Assembly: GCA_945952065.1 (NCBI GenBank)
Contig: CAMFGY010000031.1
Span: 1-62,174, forward strand
Reading direction: 5' to 3'
DNA length: 62,174 nucleotides
Origin: an uncultured Burkholderiales bacterium
GTDB lineage: Bacteria; Pseudomonadota; Gammaproteobacteria; Burkholderiales; Burkholderiaceae_C
Shown: piece after piece, positions 26,063 through 35,967 of the stretch
Position numbering within the stretch: position 1 is the stretch's first letter
Layout of the letters: each line of letters opens with the position of its first letter
Position numbers and translations under genes: made by a program
Notes under the pieces: generated by a model
What the model was told of the DNA's origin: nothing
The model's database searches: none
The model's input: only the letters and a program-made list of their open reading frames with translations

Positions 26063-27043
26063 ATGGAAAATCGCGCTCATGCCCTTGCCACCGGCTTGTT
26101 CATCTTGCTCTTGGGGGCGGCCTTGGCGGTGGTGGCGGCTTGGTTTCAGGGCGACCAGAGTGAGCGGGTGAGCTACACCATCGTGTCGCGCAGTGGTGTG
26201 CCCGGTCTGAACCTCAAGGCGCCGGTCAAGCTGCGTGGCGTGATGGTGGGCAAGGTCGAGAAAATTGATTTCGATCCGGCGGATTCGCGCCGCATTTTGA
26301 TCACCATCCGGGTCGCCAAATCTGCCCCCTTGACGCAGGCCACGCAGGCGCGTTTGGGCTACCAGGGCATCACCGGTTTGTCGTATGTGGATCTGTCTGA
26401 GCCCGAAGGGCAAGACCTGGCCCCCTTGCTGACGGCCAATTCGCCGCCGCTGCAATTGACGCCTTCGATCTTTGACCAACTCAGTCATTCGGGGCCGCAG
26501 TTGATGGCGCGCATCAGCGAGGTGGCGGTGCGTTTGAATACCTTGTTGGGCGATCAAAACCAACAGAACTTGGGGCGAGCTTTGGCCGGTGTTGCTGATG
26601 CCGCGGCGGGCGCTGCGCAACTCAGCCAGTCCCTTCAGCCCACCGCCCAAGCCTTGCCGGCGCTGACCGAACAGTCGCGCCTGCTCTTGCGTGATGCGGC
26701 TGTGGCCATGAAGAGCTTTGAGGCACTGAGTGCGCAATCCACCTTGCTGGTGCAAGACCTGCGCGATCGCAGCCAAGAATTGCAGCGCCTGGGCCAAGCG
26801 GCGGCTCAGGTGCAAACCACCATGCAGCGCTTGGAGCTGGCGCTGGTGGGGCCGAATCGGCAGCGCACCACGCCTTTGTTCGATGACTTCAGCCAAGGCG
26901 CAAGAGCTGTTGAGCGGGCCGCCAATGATTTGGGCGAACAGCCGCAGAGCCTGCTGTTTGGGCGCGCGCCGCCACCGCCTGGGCCGGGCGAGCGCGGCTT
27001 TGATGTCGGTAGCTTTAAGAAGCCGCAGGAGGGTTCCAAATGA
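26063..27043 (+). CDS. MlaD/MCE-domain substrate-binding protein
   Basis: This 326-residue protein is anchored by one N-terminal membrane segment (about 9-28) and has an MCE domain at about 38-118 (SRSGVPGLNLKAPVKLRGVMVGKV). A long helical region follows, with many Gln, Ala and Leu residues to about 265. MCE proteins form hexameric rings that channel lipids. A good ribosome binding site, GAGGAG, precedes the ATG, 12 bases after the ATPase stop. The tail extends the domain in the way seen in needle-forming MCE proteins, which is inference from the helical look only. Confidence 0.9.
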   Translation: MENRAHALATGLFILLLGAALAVVAAWFQGDQSERVSYTIVSRSGVPGLNLKAPVKLRGVMVGKVEKIDFDPADSRRILITIRVAKSAPLTQATQARLGYQGITGLSYVDLSEPEGQDLAPLLTANSPPLQLTPSIFDQLSHSGPQLMARISEVAVRLNTLLGDQNQQNLGRALAGVADAAAGAAQLSQSLQPTAQALPALTEQSRLLLRDAAVAMKSFEALSAQSTLLVQDLRDRSQELQRLGQAAAQVQTTMQRLELALVGPNRQRTTPLFDDFSQGARAVERAANDLGEQPQSLLFGRAPPPPGPGERGFDVGSFKKPQEGSK

Positions 27044-27696
27044 GTTCAGCCAAGGCTTTGCTGGCGAGAGGGACTGGCCTCTTGGGTTTTGGGGGCTTGT
27101 TGTGCCTTGTGCTGTTGCTCAGCCTGAGTGCTTGCGCCATCAACAAGCCCGAACCCTTGGCTTTGTTTGATTTGGGGCCGTCGCCTCGGCTGTCCACGGT
27201 GGGCGCCAAGCCGCTCGCCTTGCCGCCGGTGCTGTGGGTGGATGTCAGCGCACCGAGCTGGCTGTCTGGGCCTGGCATTGCTTATCGCTTGGACTATGTC
27301 GACCCCTTGCGGCGCGAGGTGTATCGGGACAGCCGTTGGGCGGCCCCACCGGCGGCGCTGCTGACCGAGCGCTTGCGGCAAAGGCTGGCCGCCGAAGCGG
27401 GGCATTCTGCTGGCCCCTCCGCGCCCGCGCTGCCAGCGCCATTGCGCTTGGAGCTGGAAGAGTTCGGGCAGAGTTTTGCTTCACCCAGCGAGTCTCAGGT
27501 GCGCATCCGACTGCGGGCCCGTTTCGGTGATGGGGCGGCACAGCGGCAGCAGGTGTTTGATTGGGTGCAGGCGGCGCCTTCGGCCGACGCACGTGGCGCG
27601 GTGCAGGGCTTGAGTCAGGGCAGTGATCAGCTGATTGAGCAAGTGCTGGCATGGCTGGCCAGCACCACGGCCCAGGCGCGTGCTAACCCGCCGTAG
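27040..27696 (+). CDS. ABC transport auxiliary lipoprotein (PqiC-like)
   Basis: This 218-residue outer-membrane lipoprotein has a signal peptide with lipobox LSAC at about 29-32. The mature part fits the auxiliary lipoprotein family found beside MCE transporters, with YRLDYVDPLRREVYRDSRWAAPPAALL near the middle. The ATG overlaps the MCE gene stop as ATGA. It probably serves as the outer-membrane end of the lipid bridge. No MlaC or MlaA homologue is in the operon. Its last 14 bases overlap the convergent J-domain gene. Confidence 0.85.
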   Translation: MSSAKALLARGTGLLGFGGLLCLVLLLSLSACAINKPEPLALFDLGPSPRLSTVGAKPLALPPVLWVDVSAPSWLSGPGIAYRLDYVDPLRREVYRDSRWAAPPAALLTERLRQRLAAEAGHSAGPSAPALPAPLRLELEEFGQSFASPSESQVRIRLRARFGDGAAQRQQVFDWVQAAPSADARGAVQGLSQGSDQLIEQVLAWLASTTAQARANPP

Positions 27697-28537
27697 CCGC
27701 TGCGCCCATGCGATCAATGCGTTGGCGCACAAAGGCTTCGGCCAGATCGGACTCGGGCTGCAGTCGCTGGCCGATGTAGAGCTCTTTGCGGCGCTCGGCG
27801 ATCTGTGTGGTGAGGCGATTGAGCATCACGGTGAAGGGGTCCAGCCCCAAAGCCTCGGCCTTGCTGATGGCTTGCCACAACTGGTGCATGGGGTGGGCGT
27901 TCAGGGCAACCGTGTGGGCTTGCACCACACGCAGCCGGCCTTGCACCAGCTGCTCGCAGCGACCCAGCCAAGTGCGCAAGGCATCGGCATTGCCGCCGGT
28001 GACCCGCACCGGGTCTTCACCCGCCGCCAGCAGCAGTTGCTCCAGCAAGGCGCGGTTCTCCGCCGCATAGGCCTCATTGACTCGCATCATGCGCTGCTCG
28101 CGCGCGCAACGATCGCTGTCATCGTCAGCGAAGTCGGGGTGAAAACGCATGGCGGCTCGGCGGTACAGGGTCTTCAGGCTGGGCGGCGCGATCTCGGCCC
28201 AGCCGCCCTCAGGCTCGGGCGGCAAGCTTGTGGCGCTGGGCAGTTGCGGCAGCACCGGCATGGCCGTGGCCTGCGGCGCGCGTGGCGAATGCGCGCTGAT
28301 GCCGTTGCGGCGCAGCGCTTCGGCCAAACCTTGCGTGGCGCTGTGCAATTGCGATTCCAGGGCATCCAACTCCAGATAGGCGGCCCCCAGGGTTTGCACA
28401 TAGCGGTCACAAAAGCGCTGAACTTGGGCGCGCAGCTCCACAAACGCTTGTTCCTGGATGTGCAAGTAGCGCTGCAGCTCGCCCAGCTGCGAGCGGCGGC
28501 GTTCCAGCCCAAGCCTCGCAATCACGGTGTTCGTCAT
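27683..28537 (-). CDS. J-domain protein
   Basis: The 284-residue product has a J-domain-like segment in the middle: LKTLYRRAAMRFHPDFADDD with the HPD tripeptide at 133-135. This should let it stimulate an Hsp70 ATPase. The N-terminal 75 residues are predicted coiled coil (LGELQRYLHIQEQAFVELR), and a Pro-rich linker separates them from the J-domain. The C-terminal part is helical with no motif I recognise. The ATG at 28537 fits better than the ATG at 28558. Its client is unknown and its neighbours do not help. Confidence 0.82.
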   Translation of the reverse strand: MTNTVIARLGLERRRSQLGELQRYLHIQEQAFVELRAQVQRFCDRYVQTLGAAYLELDALESQLHSATQGLAEALRRNGISAHSPRAPQATAMPVLPQLPSATSLPPEPEGGWAEIAPPSLKTLYRRAAMRFHPDFADDDSDRCAREQRMMRVNEAYAAENRALLEQLLLAAGEDPVRVTGGNADALRTWLGRCEQLVQGRLRVVQAHTVALNAHPMHQLWQAISKAEALGLDPFTVMLNRLTTQIAERRKELYIGQRLQPESDLAEAFVRQRIDRMGAAATAG

Positions 28538-28600
28538 GAGCTTTCGCGTCCCCTTCATCTGGTCGCTATTGTGGCCTGCCTGTGGCGAGGCCGAAAGTAG

Positions 28601-28627
28601 AAACAGCCCGCATGCGGGCTGTTTTTT
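28601..28627. terminator. Intrinsic terminator downstream of hppA
   Basis: AAACAGCCCGCATGCGGGCTGTTT is a perfect palindrome with a T run on the plus strand (to 28627) and A's giving a short T tract on the minus strand. It lies 50 bases beyond the hppA stop and between hppA and the J-domain gene start. Confidence 0.8.
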
Positions 28628-28675
28628 CCTGGGGCAGACCCTGCTTGAAGGCTCAGGGGCGCCGCATGCCCAGCG

Positions 28676-30838
28676 TCAAGGCTGCGCCGCGGAAGCGGGG
28701 CTGGACGAGGCCGGAGCGAGTTCAGTCGCCGCTGGCGCACTCGCGCTCGTGGCGGCGCTGCTCTGCGGGACTGGGTCGGCAGGCTTGTGCGCCCCGGTTT
28801 GCAGGGGCAGCAGCGGCACGATCAACAAGGCCACGATATTGATGATCTTGATCAGCGGATTGACGGCCGGGCCGGCGGTGTCTTTGTACGGGTCGCCCAC
28901 GGTGTCGCCGGTGACAGCGGCTTTGTGCGCCTCCGAACCCTTGCCGCCATGGTGGCCGTCTTCAATGTACTTTTTGGCATTGTCCCAAGCGCCACCGCCG
29001 GTGCACATGGAGATGGCCACGAACAAACCGGTGATGATGGTACCCATCAAGAGGCCGCCCAAGGCCGCGGGGCCAAGCAGCAGGCCCACGATCACTGGCA
29101 CCACCACGGGCAGCAGCGAGGGGATGATCATTTCCTTGATGGCCGCGGTGGTCAGCATGTCCACCGCCGTGCCGTACTCGGGCTTGCCGCTGCCATCCAT
29201 GATGCCCTTGATGTCGCGGAACTGGCGGCGCACTTCCACCACCACAGCCCCGGCGGCTCGGCCCACCGCTTCCATGGCCATGGCGCCAAACAGATAGGGG
29301 ATCAGGCCGCCGATGAAGAGACCGACGATGACCTTGGGGTCGCTCAGGTCAAAGGCAATGTGCATGCCGCGCGACTCCAGCGAGTGGGTGTAGTCGGCAA
29401 ACAGCACCAGGGCGGCCAAACCGGCCGAGCCGATGGCGTAGCCCTTGGTCACGGCCTTGGTGGTATTGCCCACCGCGTCCAGGGGGTCGGTCACATCACG
29501 CACGCTGGCGGGCAGCTCCGACATTTCGGCAATGCCGCCGGCGTTGTCGGTGATGGGGCCGTAGGCGTCCAGGGCCACCACGATGCCTGCCATGCTGAGC
29601 ATGGAGGTGGCTGCGATGGCAATCGCATACAGGCCGCCCAGCTGATAGGCCGTCAGGATGGCCACGCAAACAAACAGCACCGGCCAAGCGGTGGAGCGCA
29701 TGGACACACCCAGGCCCGCAATGATGTTGGTGCCGTGTCCGGTGGTGGAGGCCTGTGCAATGTGTTTGACGGGCGAATACTGGGTGCCGGTGTAGAACTC
29801 GGTCACCCACACCAGGGCGGCGGTCAGAATCAGGCCGACGGCACAGGCGCCAAACAAGCGCAGGCGGGTGCCGGCACCGAGAGCGTCATCAGGCAAGACT
29901 GCATTCGTGACGAAGTAGAAGGCGATCAGGGACAACACGCCGGCAACGGCCAGACCTTTGTACAGGGCCGGCATCACATTCTTCATGCCCGGGCTGGCTT
30001 TGACAAAGTAGCAACCGATGATGGACGCAATGATGGATACCCCGCCAAGCATCAGCGGGTAGAGAATGGCGGCCATCGGTGCGGCGGTCACCATCAGCGC
30101 CCCCAGTGCCATGGTGGCGATCAGGGTCACGGCATAGGTTTCAAACAGGTCGGCGGCCATGCCGGCGCAGTCACCGACGTTGTCGCCCACATTGTCGGCA
30201 ATCACCGCGGGGTTGCGCGGGTCGTCTTCGGGGATGCCGGCCTCCACTTTGCCGACCAAATCGGCGCCCACATCGGCGCCCTTGGTGAAGATGCCGCCGC
30301 CCAAGCGAGCAAAGATCGAAATCAAGGAAGAACCAAAAGCGAAGCCCAGCAGCGGCTTCAGGCTGGCTGGGTCCACCTTCTCGCCGCCGCTCAGGAACCA
30401 GAAGAACAAGCTCACGCCCAAGAGGCCCAGGCCCACCACCAGCATGCCGGTGATGGCGCCGCCTTTGAAGGCCACATCCAAGGCTGGGCCAATGCCCTTG
30501 GTCGCGGCTTGCGCGGTGCGCACATTGGCGCGCACCGACACATTCATGCCGATGAAGCCACAGGCGCCCGAGAGCACCGCGCCCAAGACGAAGCCAACCG
30601 CCGACATGGTGTCCAGGAACACGGCAATCAAAATGGCCAGCAACAGGCCGACTGCGGCGATGGTTTTGTACTGCCTTGCCAAATAGGCGGCCGCACCTTG
30701 CTGAATGGCCGCCGCGATTTCTTGCATGCGGGCATTGCCCGCATCCTGACTCAAGATCCAACTTCTCTGAATGAAGCCGTACAAGACAGCTGCCAGGCCA
30801 CAGGCCAGAGCGAAATACAGCGCCAAACTCGTCGACAT
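28676..30838 (-). CDS. hppA: K+-independent membrane proton-pyrophosphatase
   Basis: HppA is an integral membrane pump of about sixteen segments that couples pyrophosphate hydrolysis to proton export. The 720-residue product contains the catalytic loop [20 protein letters not shown] and the following [29 protein letters not shown] region. The segment [10 protein letters not shown] has Lys where K+-dependent enzymes have Ala, marking the K+-independent proton-pumping class. The C-terminus carries an unusual Ala/Ser/Pro-rich tail of about 35 residues. The ATG at 30838 has GAGGAG eight bases upstream; an ATG at 30844 is too close. It is divergent from soluble pyrophosphatase ppa. Confidence 0.95.
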   Translation of the reverse strand: MSTSLALYFALACGLAAVLYGFIQRSWILSQDAGNARMQEIAAAIQQGAAAYLARQYKTIAAVGLLLAILIAVFLDTMSAVGFVLGAVLSGACGFIGMNVSVRANVRTAQAATKGIGPALDVAFKGGAITGMLVVGLGLLGVSLFFWFLSGGEKVDPASLKPLLGFAFGSSLISIFARLGGGIFTKGADVGADLVGKVEAGIPEDDPRNPAVIADNVGDNVGDCAGMAADLFETYAVTLIATMALGALMVTAAPMAAILYPLMLGGVSIIASIIGCYFVKASPGMKNVMPALYKGLAVAGVLSLIAFYFVTNAVLPDDALGAGTRLRLFGACAVGLILTAALVWVTEFYTGTQYSPVKHIAQASTTGHGTNIIAGLGVSMRSTAWPVLFVCVAILTAYQLGGLYAIAIAATSMLSMAGIVVALDAYGPITDNAGGIAEMSELPASVRDVTDPLDAVGNTTKAVTKGYAIGSAGLAALVLFADYTHSLESRGMHIAFDLSDPKVIVGLFIGGLIPYLFGAMAMEAVGRAAGAVVVEVRRQFRDIKGIMDGSGKPEYGTAVDMLTTAAIKEMIIPSLLPVVVPVIVGLLLGPAALGGLLMGTIITGLFVAISMCTGGGAWDNAKKYIEDGHHGGKGSEAHKAAVTGDTVGDPYKDTAGPAVNPLIKIINIVALLIVPLLPLQTGAHKPADPVPQSSAATSASAPAATELAPASSSPASAAQP

Positions 30839-30995
30839 GTACATGTCTCCTCTTGTTTTATCTGCCGTTGGTGAAGTGCGGATGCGGCCGGCTAACGGTG
30901 TCAGCCCACGGTGAGTCGGCTGAGGCGTGAGGCCCGGGTCGCTGGAATTGATGCTACGAGAAGGCAAGCTGGCAAAGCAATTGCGATTCGTGGGT

Positions 30996-31020
30996 GTTTA
31001 CCCAGTGAATGCGGGTAAAC
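30996..31020. promoter_or_regulatory. Inverted repeat between hppA and ppa
   Basis: GTTTACCC (30996-31003) and GGGTAAAC (31013-31020) form a perfect 8-bp inverted repeat with a nine-base spacer, in the 289-bp divergent region between the two pyrophosphatase genes. It has no T tract, so a protein-binding site is more likely than a terminator. Confidence 0.45.
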
Positions 31021-31127
31021 GATGCGCCAAGTCAAAGCGTATTTGCGTGATGCGCGGGCATCGCCCGTCAGTTTGAGGCAAGGCCTGCCCTTAGAATCCG
31101 GGTTTCCCCTTGTCGAAGCTATTCAAC

Positions 31128-31667
31128 ATGAGCCTGCACAACGTCACTCCTGGCGCCAAAGCGCCCGAACAGTTCAATGTCATCATCGAAATTCCGATGA
31201 ATGCGGACCCCATCAAGTACGAGGTCGACAAGGAAACCGGCGCGATGTTCGTCGACCGTTTCATGACGACCGCGATGCACTACCCCTGCAACTACGGTTA
31301 CATCCCGCAGACCTTGTCTGACGATGGTGACCCGGTGGACGTGTTGGTGATCACGCCCTTCGCTTTGACACCGGGTGTGGTGGTGACCTGCCGCCCCATC
31401 GGTGTCTTGAAGATGGACGATGAAGCCGGTGGCGACGCCAAGCTTTTGGCCGTGCCTATCGACAAGATCTTGCCTATGTACCAACACTGGCAAAAGCCTG
31501 AAGACGTGAACCCGATGCGCCTGAACGCCATCAAGCACTTCTTCGAACACTACAAGGATCTGGAACCCGGCAAGTGGGTCAAGGTGCAAGGCTGGGAAGG
31601 CCCGGAGGCTGCCAAGGCCGAAGTGGCTTCGGGCATTGCCGCCTATGCCAAGGCCAGTCAGGCCTGA
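31128..31667 (+). CDS. ppa: Soluble inorganic pyrophosphatase
   Basis: This 179-residue cytoplasmic family I enzyme hydrolyses pyrophosphate, pulling biosynthetic reactions forward. Typical motifs are [18 protein letters not shown], the strand block [13 protein letters not shown], and [10 protein letters not shown] with the metal-binding aspartates. The ATG at 31128 gives the standard N-terminus MSLHNVTPG. It is divergent from hppA, so the cell keeps a wasteful soluble enzyme next to an energy-saving pump for the same substrate. Confidence 0.97.
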   Translation: MSLHNVTPGAKAPEQFNVIIEIPMNADPIKYEVDKETGAMFVDRFMTTAMHYPCNYGYIPQTLSDDGDPVDVLVITPFALTPGVVVTCRPIGVLKMDDEAGGDAKLLAVPIDKILPMYQHWQKPEDVNPMRLNAIKHFFEHYKDLEPGKWVKVQGWEGPEAAKAEVASGIAAYAKASQA

Positions 31668-31691
31668 TCTGCCGCAAGTCCTGCGCCAGCC

Positions 31692-31729
31692 AGAGCGCCC
31701 CGCGTGAGCCGGGCGCTCTTTCTTTTTTG
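31692..31729 (+). terminator. Intrinsic terminator after ppa
   Basis: AGAGCGCCC (31692-31700) pairs with GGGCGCTCT (31711-31719) around a ten-base loop and is followed by TTCTTTTTT. It sits 25 bases past the ppa stop and directly abuts the convergent gene ending at 31730. Confidence 0.92.
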
Positions 31730-32911
31730 TCAGCTGCCGCTTGCTGCCAGAGGCTTGAAGGGCAGGTGGGATTCCAGCTCGTTCACATAGCCCCGCATGG
31801 CCTGACCTTCTTGCGCCAAGAAGTCCGCCACCGCGTGGCTGAAGTCCGGGTGGGCCAGCCAATGGGCCGAGCCGGTGTTCACCGGCAGCAGGCCGCGCGC
31901 CATCTTGTGTTCACCTTGAGCACCGCCTTCAAAGCGTTGATAGCCCTGCTCGATACACCAAGACAAGGGCTGGTAATAGCAGGCGTCAAAGTGCAGGCAG
32001 GACACCGGTTCGGTGCTGCCCCAGTAGCGGCCATAGGCCAGGCCTCGCTGGGGGTCCAGGGCGATCAAGGACGCGGCGATACGCTGCTCCTCGCGCTTGG
32101 CGATGAAGAGCAGCCAATGCTGGGCCATGTGCTGCGCCATCAAGCGAAAGAAGTCGCGGCTCAGGTATGGCGTGCTGTGGTGGGCGCGGTAGGTCAAGAC
32201 ATAGCAGTGGTAGAAAAAGTCCCAGTCGGCGGCCGTGATCTGAGCGCCTTGTCGTACCTCGAAAACGACCCCAGCCTCCCGCACCCGGCGTTGTTCCTGC
32301 TGAATCTTCTTGCGTTTGTCGCGTTGCAGCGCGGCGAGAAAGTCTTCAAAGCTGCTGTAGGGCAGGGGGTGACGGTTTTGCCAGTGAAACTGGACCCCGC
32401 TGCGGTGAAGCCACTGCTGCGTTCGGGTGCTATCGAGGTCTGCGGCATCGCCAAACAAAAGATGGGCAGAAGACAGGCCCTGCCGCTGCGCCAAGGCTTG
32501 CAAGCCGCGCAAGAGCAAGTGGCGGGTGTGGGTGTCTTGGGCCAGCAGACGGCTGCCCGGAACAGGGGTGAAGGGCACGGCCACCAAAAGCTTGGGGTAG
32601 TAGTCCAGGCCGTGACGCCGGTAAGCATCGGCCCAAGCCCAGTCAAAGACATATTCGCCGTAAGAATGGCTTTTCAAATAGGCCGGGCAGGCGGCGACCA
32701 GCGCGTCGCCCCGGTGCAGGCTGAGAAACTGCGGCTGCCAACCCGTGTCGGCTGTGGCGCTGCCAGATTGATGCAGGGCTTGCAGGTATTCCAAACGCAT
32801 GAAGGGGCTGGGTGCGGCTTGACGTTCCAGCAGCGCATTCCAGGGCTCGGGGCTGAGCTCGCTGGGGCCCGTGTGAACCCGAATGACATAATCGCTCGCA
32901 CTGTTTTTCAT
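31730..32911 (-). CDS. GNAT/FemAB-like acyltransferase family protein (COG3146 type)
   Basis: This 393-residue protein belongs to the COG3146 group of GNAT-fold proteins, sometimes annotated as peptidoglycan biosynthesis or GNAT N-acetyltransferase; the biochemical role is not established. Family marks include PSPFMRLEYLQALHQSG near 35, YVFDWAWADAYRRHGLDYYPKLLVAVPFTPVPG near 87, and FEGGAQGEHKMARGLLPV near the C-terminus. No signal peptide or membrane segment is seen. It starts 23 bases from the divergent nadE start, so their promoters must overlap. Confidence 0.85.
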   Translation of the reverse strand: MKNSASDYVIRVHTGPSELSPEPWNALLERQAAPSPFMRLEYLQALHQSGSATADTGWQPQFLSLHRGDALVAACPAYLKSHSYGEYVFDWAWADAYRRHGLDYYPKLLVAVPFTPVPGSRLLAQDTHTRHLLLRGLQALAQRQGLSSAHLLFGDAADLDSTRTQQWLHRSGVQFHWQNRHPLPYSSFEDFLAALQRDKRKKIQQEQRRVREAGVVFEVRQGAQITAADWDFFYHCYVLTYRAHHSTPYLSRDFFRLMAQHMAQHWLLFIAKREEQRIAASLIALDPQRGLAYGRYWGSTEPVSCLHFDACYYQPLSWCIEQGYQRFEGGAQGEHKMARGLLPVNTGSAHWLAHPDFSHAVADFLAQEGQAMRGYVNELESHLPFKPLAASGS

Positions 32912-32934
32912 CTTCGATTTTTCATCCCAACGTC

Positions 32935-34632
32935 ATGCCCTTGATCGCCGCACTTGCCCAAATCAACGTCACGGTCGGTGACCTCGCAGGCAATGCGAAA
33001 AAAATAGTGGACGCCGCCCGTCGCGCCCACGCGGCAGGCGCCCGACTGCTGCTGACGCCTGAGCTGAGTTTGTGTGGCTATCCGCCGGAGGACTTGCTGC
33101 TGCGGCCCGCTTTCATGCAGGCCTGCGACGAGGCCTTGCGCGGGATCGCTGCGAGTTTGGCGGACTGCGAGGGCTTGCATGTGGTGGTCGGGCATCCGCA
33201 TCAGGAACAAGGGCAGCGCGATCTTAGGTCCAAGAGTTGGGCGGTGCCGGGGCGCTTCAATGCGGCCTCAGTGCTGGCAGGGGGTCAGGTCTTGCAGACC
33301 TATTGCAAGCGAGAGTTGCCCAATTACCAAGTCTTTGATGAACGGCGTTATTTCATCTCGGGTCGGGATGCCGGGGCTTCCCCCGTGGTGTTCGAGGTCG
33401 ATGGCCAGCGCTTTGCTTTGCTGATTTGTGAGGACGCTTGGTTCGACGAACCCGCGCGTGCCGCCAAGGCAGCCGGGGCTGAGGTGTTGTGTGTGTTGAA
33501 CGCCTCGCCCTTTCATCTGGGCAAGGTGCAAGAGCGCGAGCAGCGCATGGCCGAGCGCGCCCGCGATGTGGGGCTGCCGCTGCTGTATGCGCATTTGGTC
33601 GGCGGGCAAGATGAGGTGGTGTTTGACGGCGCTTCGTTTGCCCTGGACGCCAAGGGCGATCTGGCTGCGCGTGCGCCAATCTTTGAAGAAGATTTGATGC
33701 TGGTGGAGTTGCGCCCTGAGGGCCAACTCAGCGGGCGCATTGTGCCTTTGCCCTGCTTAGAGGCGCAGGCTTGGGCGGCGCTGGTGACTGGTGTGCGGGA
33801 CTACATCGGCAAGAACGGATTCCCAGGGGCTTTGATCGGCCTGTCGGGCGGCATTGACTCCGCTTTGGTGCTGGCGATCGCCGTGGACGCGCTGGGCGCC
33901 GACAAGGTGCGCACCGTCATGATGCCTTCACCCTACACCGCCGACATCTCCTGGATTGATGCTCGCGACATGGCCTCGCGCCTGGGGGTGCGCTATGACG
34001 AAAAGTCCATCGTGCCCATGTTCGAAGCCTTCAACGCCAGCTTGGCCGATGAGTTCCAGGGGCTGGCGCTGGATGCCACGGAAGAGAACATTCAGGCGCG
34101 CATCCGCGGCACTTTGCTGATGGCCTTGTCGAACAAATTTGGATCCATTGTTTTGACCACCGGCAATAAGAGCGAGATGGCGACCGGCTACTGCACTTTG
34201 TACGGCGATATGGCGGGCGGTTTTGCGGTCATCAAAGACGTGGCCAAGACTCTGGTGTTCCGGCTGGCGCGCTGGCGCAATCAGCAGCCGACGCTGCGCC
34301 AAGATGGTTCGGTGTTCACCACGGGGCCGGTGATCCCTGAACGCATCATCACCCGGCCCCCTTCGGCGGAACTGCGGCCCGATCAGAAGGATCAGGACAG
34401 CCTACCGCCCTACGAGGTGCTGGACGCCATCTTGGCTCGCTATATGGAAGAAGATCAGTCGCTAGCCGAAATCGTGGCGGCTGGGTTTGACGTGGCCGAT
34501 GTGGAGCGGGTCACGCGGCTGATCAAGATCAACGAGTACAAACGCCGCCAGGCACCGATTGGTATTCGCATCACGCACCGTGCTTTTGGGCGAGACTGGC
34601 GCTATCCGATCACATCGAAATTCCGTGCTTAA
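32935..34632 (+). CDS. nadE: Glutamine-dependent NAD+ synthetase
   Basis: The last step of NAD synthesis is amidation of nicotinate adenine dinucleotide, with ammonia drawn from glutamine. The 565-residue chain has an N-terminal nitrilase-fold glutaminase with the triad Glu43 (TPELSLCGYP), Lys125 and Cys165 (LICEDAW). The C-terminal synthetase has the ATP-pyrophosphatase P-loop GLSGGIDS at 302-309 and TGNKSE further on. The whole length is typical of the two-domain class. glnB follows after 48 bases, a usual partner in Burkholderiales, and probably shares its transcript. Confidence 0.96.
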   Translation: MPLIAALAQINVTVGDLAGNAKKIVDAARRAHAAGARLLLTPELSLCGYPPEDLLLRPAFMQACDEALRGIAASLADCEGLHVVVGHPHQEQGQRDLRSKSWAVPGRFNAASVLAGGQVLQTYCKRELPNYQVFDERRYFISGRDAGASPVVFEVDGQRFALLICEDAWFDEPARAAKAAGAEVLCVLNASPFHLGKVQEREQRMAERARDVGLPLLYAHLVGGQDEVVFDGASFALDAKGDLAARAPIFEEDLMLVELRPEGQLSGRIVPLPCLEAQAWAALVTGVRDYIGKNGFPGALIGLSGGIDSALVLAIAVDALGADKVRTVMMPSPYTADISWIDARDMASRLGVRYDEKSIVPMFEAFNASLADEFQGLALDATEENIQARIRGTLLMALSNKFGSIVLTTGNKSEMATGYCTLYGDMAGGFAVIKDVAKTLVFRLARWRNQQPTLRQDGSVFTTGPVIPERIITRPPSAELRPDQKDQDSLPPYEVLDAILARYMEEDQSLAEIVAAGFDVADVERVTRLIKINEYKRRQAPIGIRITHRAFGRDWRYPITSKFRA

Positions 34633-35019
<387 letters not shown>

Positions 35020-35044
35020 AGCCTTGTGAGCGGCTGCGTTGAAA

Positions 35045-35068
35045 CTGGCCGCTCGTTCAAGCGGCCAG
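35045..35068. other. Hairpin at convergent glnB/dgkA ends
   Basis: CTGGCCGCT (35045-35053) pairs perfectly with AGCGGCCAG (35060-35068) around six bases. It overlaps the dgkA stop and begins 26 bases past the glnB stop. There is no T tract on either side, so it may stabilise 3' ends or assist termination rather than act as a standard terminator. Confidence 0.5.
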
Positions 35069-35437
35069 GCGCTGCCACAGCGCCGTGGCCCAAATTCCGG
35101 CACACAAAAGCAAGCTGATCAAAACCGCTGCGCTGGCCAAATCTTTGGCACGCTTGGACAGGTCGTGCAACTCGAAAGAGACGCGGTCAATCGCGGCTTC
35201 GATGCCTGAGTTCAGCAACTCAACGATCAAAACCAGCATCAAAGAGCCCAGCAAAAGGGCAATCTGTACCCAGTCTCGGCCCAGCCAAAAGGCCCAGGGG
35301 GTGGCCACGACCAGCAGCCATACCTCCTGGCGAAACGCGCTCTCTCCGGTGTAAGCCGCTCGAAGCCCCGCCAGCGAGTAACCGGTCGCTCGCAAAATCC
35401 TATCCAGGCCAGTGCGGCCTTTGTAGGGGTTGTTCAT
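35057..35437 (-). CDS. dgkA: Diacylglycerol kinase
   Basis: This small inner-membrane kinase of 126 residues recycles diacylglycerol to phosphatidate. Three membrane segments lie at about 41-55, 58-75 and 100-118, and the catalytic motif VELLNSGIEAAIDR is near 69-82. Its start overlaps the RDD gene stop by four bases (ATGA), making it the last gene of the sigma-factor operon. Its placement there suggests membrane-lipid stress as part of the regulon, by inference. Confidence 0.94.
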   Translation of the reverse strand: MNNPYKGRTGLDRILRATGYSLAGLRAAYTGESAFRQEVWLLVVATPWAFWLGRDWVQIALLLGSLMLVLIVELLNSGIEAAIDRVSFELHDLSKRAKDLASAAVLISLLLCAGIWATALWQRLAA

Positions 35438-35967
35438 CGCTTCTGAGGGCGCTGAGTGATCAGGCGGGTGGCGCTCAAAGCATCATGCAAAAACTGCCGC
35501 TGCGGGTGCAGCAGGGCCAGTGCAGCGTAGAGCAAGACGCCGGCGATCATGCAGCCAAAAATGGCCGCAGCACTGTGCAAACCGGTCAACCAGACGAACA
35601 GCAGGGACGGCAAAAACCACAGCCAGCTCAAGAGGTAGCGCGCCAGGGCGCGGCCCTGCGTCAAGGGCTGGCCTTGAGCATCGACAAGCCGGATGTGCCA
35701 AGCCTTCATGGCCACGGTTTGGCCGCCATGCGTCCAAAACCAGCAAAAGTAGACCGCCAACACAATGAACAAAAAGCCTTGCAGGGCGTGTTGACCTTGC
35801 AAAGCATGGCGCTGTTGGGTGAGCGCGGAGAACAAATAGCCGGCGATGAAGACAAGGCCAAACAGCAGAACGCCTTCATACATGAAGGCCGCCATGCGAC
35901 GGGCCAAGCCTGGGAAATCGGTGAGCGTGGAGGGCGGTTGAACCGCTGAAGTGGGGGCCGCGGGCAT
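35434..35967 (-). CDS. RDD family membrane protein
   Basis: This 177-residue protein has an RDD domain: an early Arg in FPGLARRMAAFMYEGVLLFGLVF, an Asp in the IRLVDAQGQPLT segment and several membrane spans. RDD proteins are of mostly unknown function, some linked to ion exchange. It overlaps the DUF3106 gene by one base (TGATG) and dgkA by four, so translation is probably coupled along the operon. Confidence 0.88.
   Translation of the reverse strand: MPAAPTSAVQPPSTLTDFPGLARRMAAFMYEGVLLFGLVFIAGYLFSALTQQRHALQGQHALQGFLFIVLAVYFCWFWTHGGQTVAMKAWHIRLVDAQGQPLTQGRALARYLLSWLWFLPSLLFVWLTGLHSAAAIFGCMIAGVLLYAALALLHPQRQFLHDALSATRLITQRPQKR

Noticed and set aside
28787-30874. 695-codon His/Gly-rich plus-strand frame opposite hppA
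   Set aside because: It is a mirror of the membrane pyrophosphatase codons with abnormal amino acid content.
35045-35068. Standard intrinsic terminator between glnB and dgkA
   Set aside because: The stem is strong but there is no T tract on either strand, so it is listed only as a hairpin.
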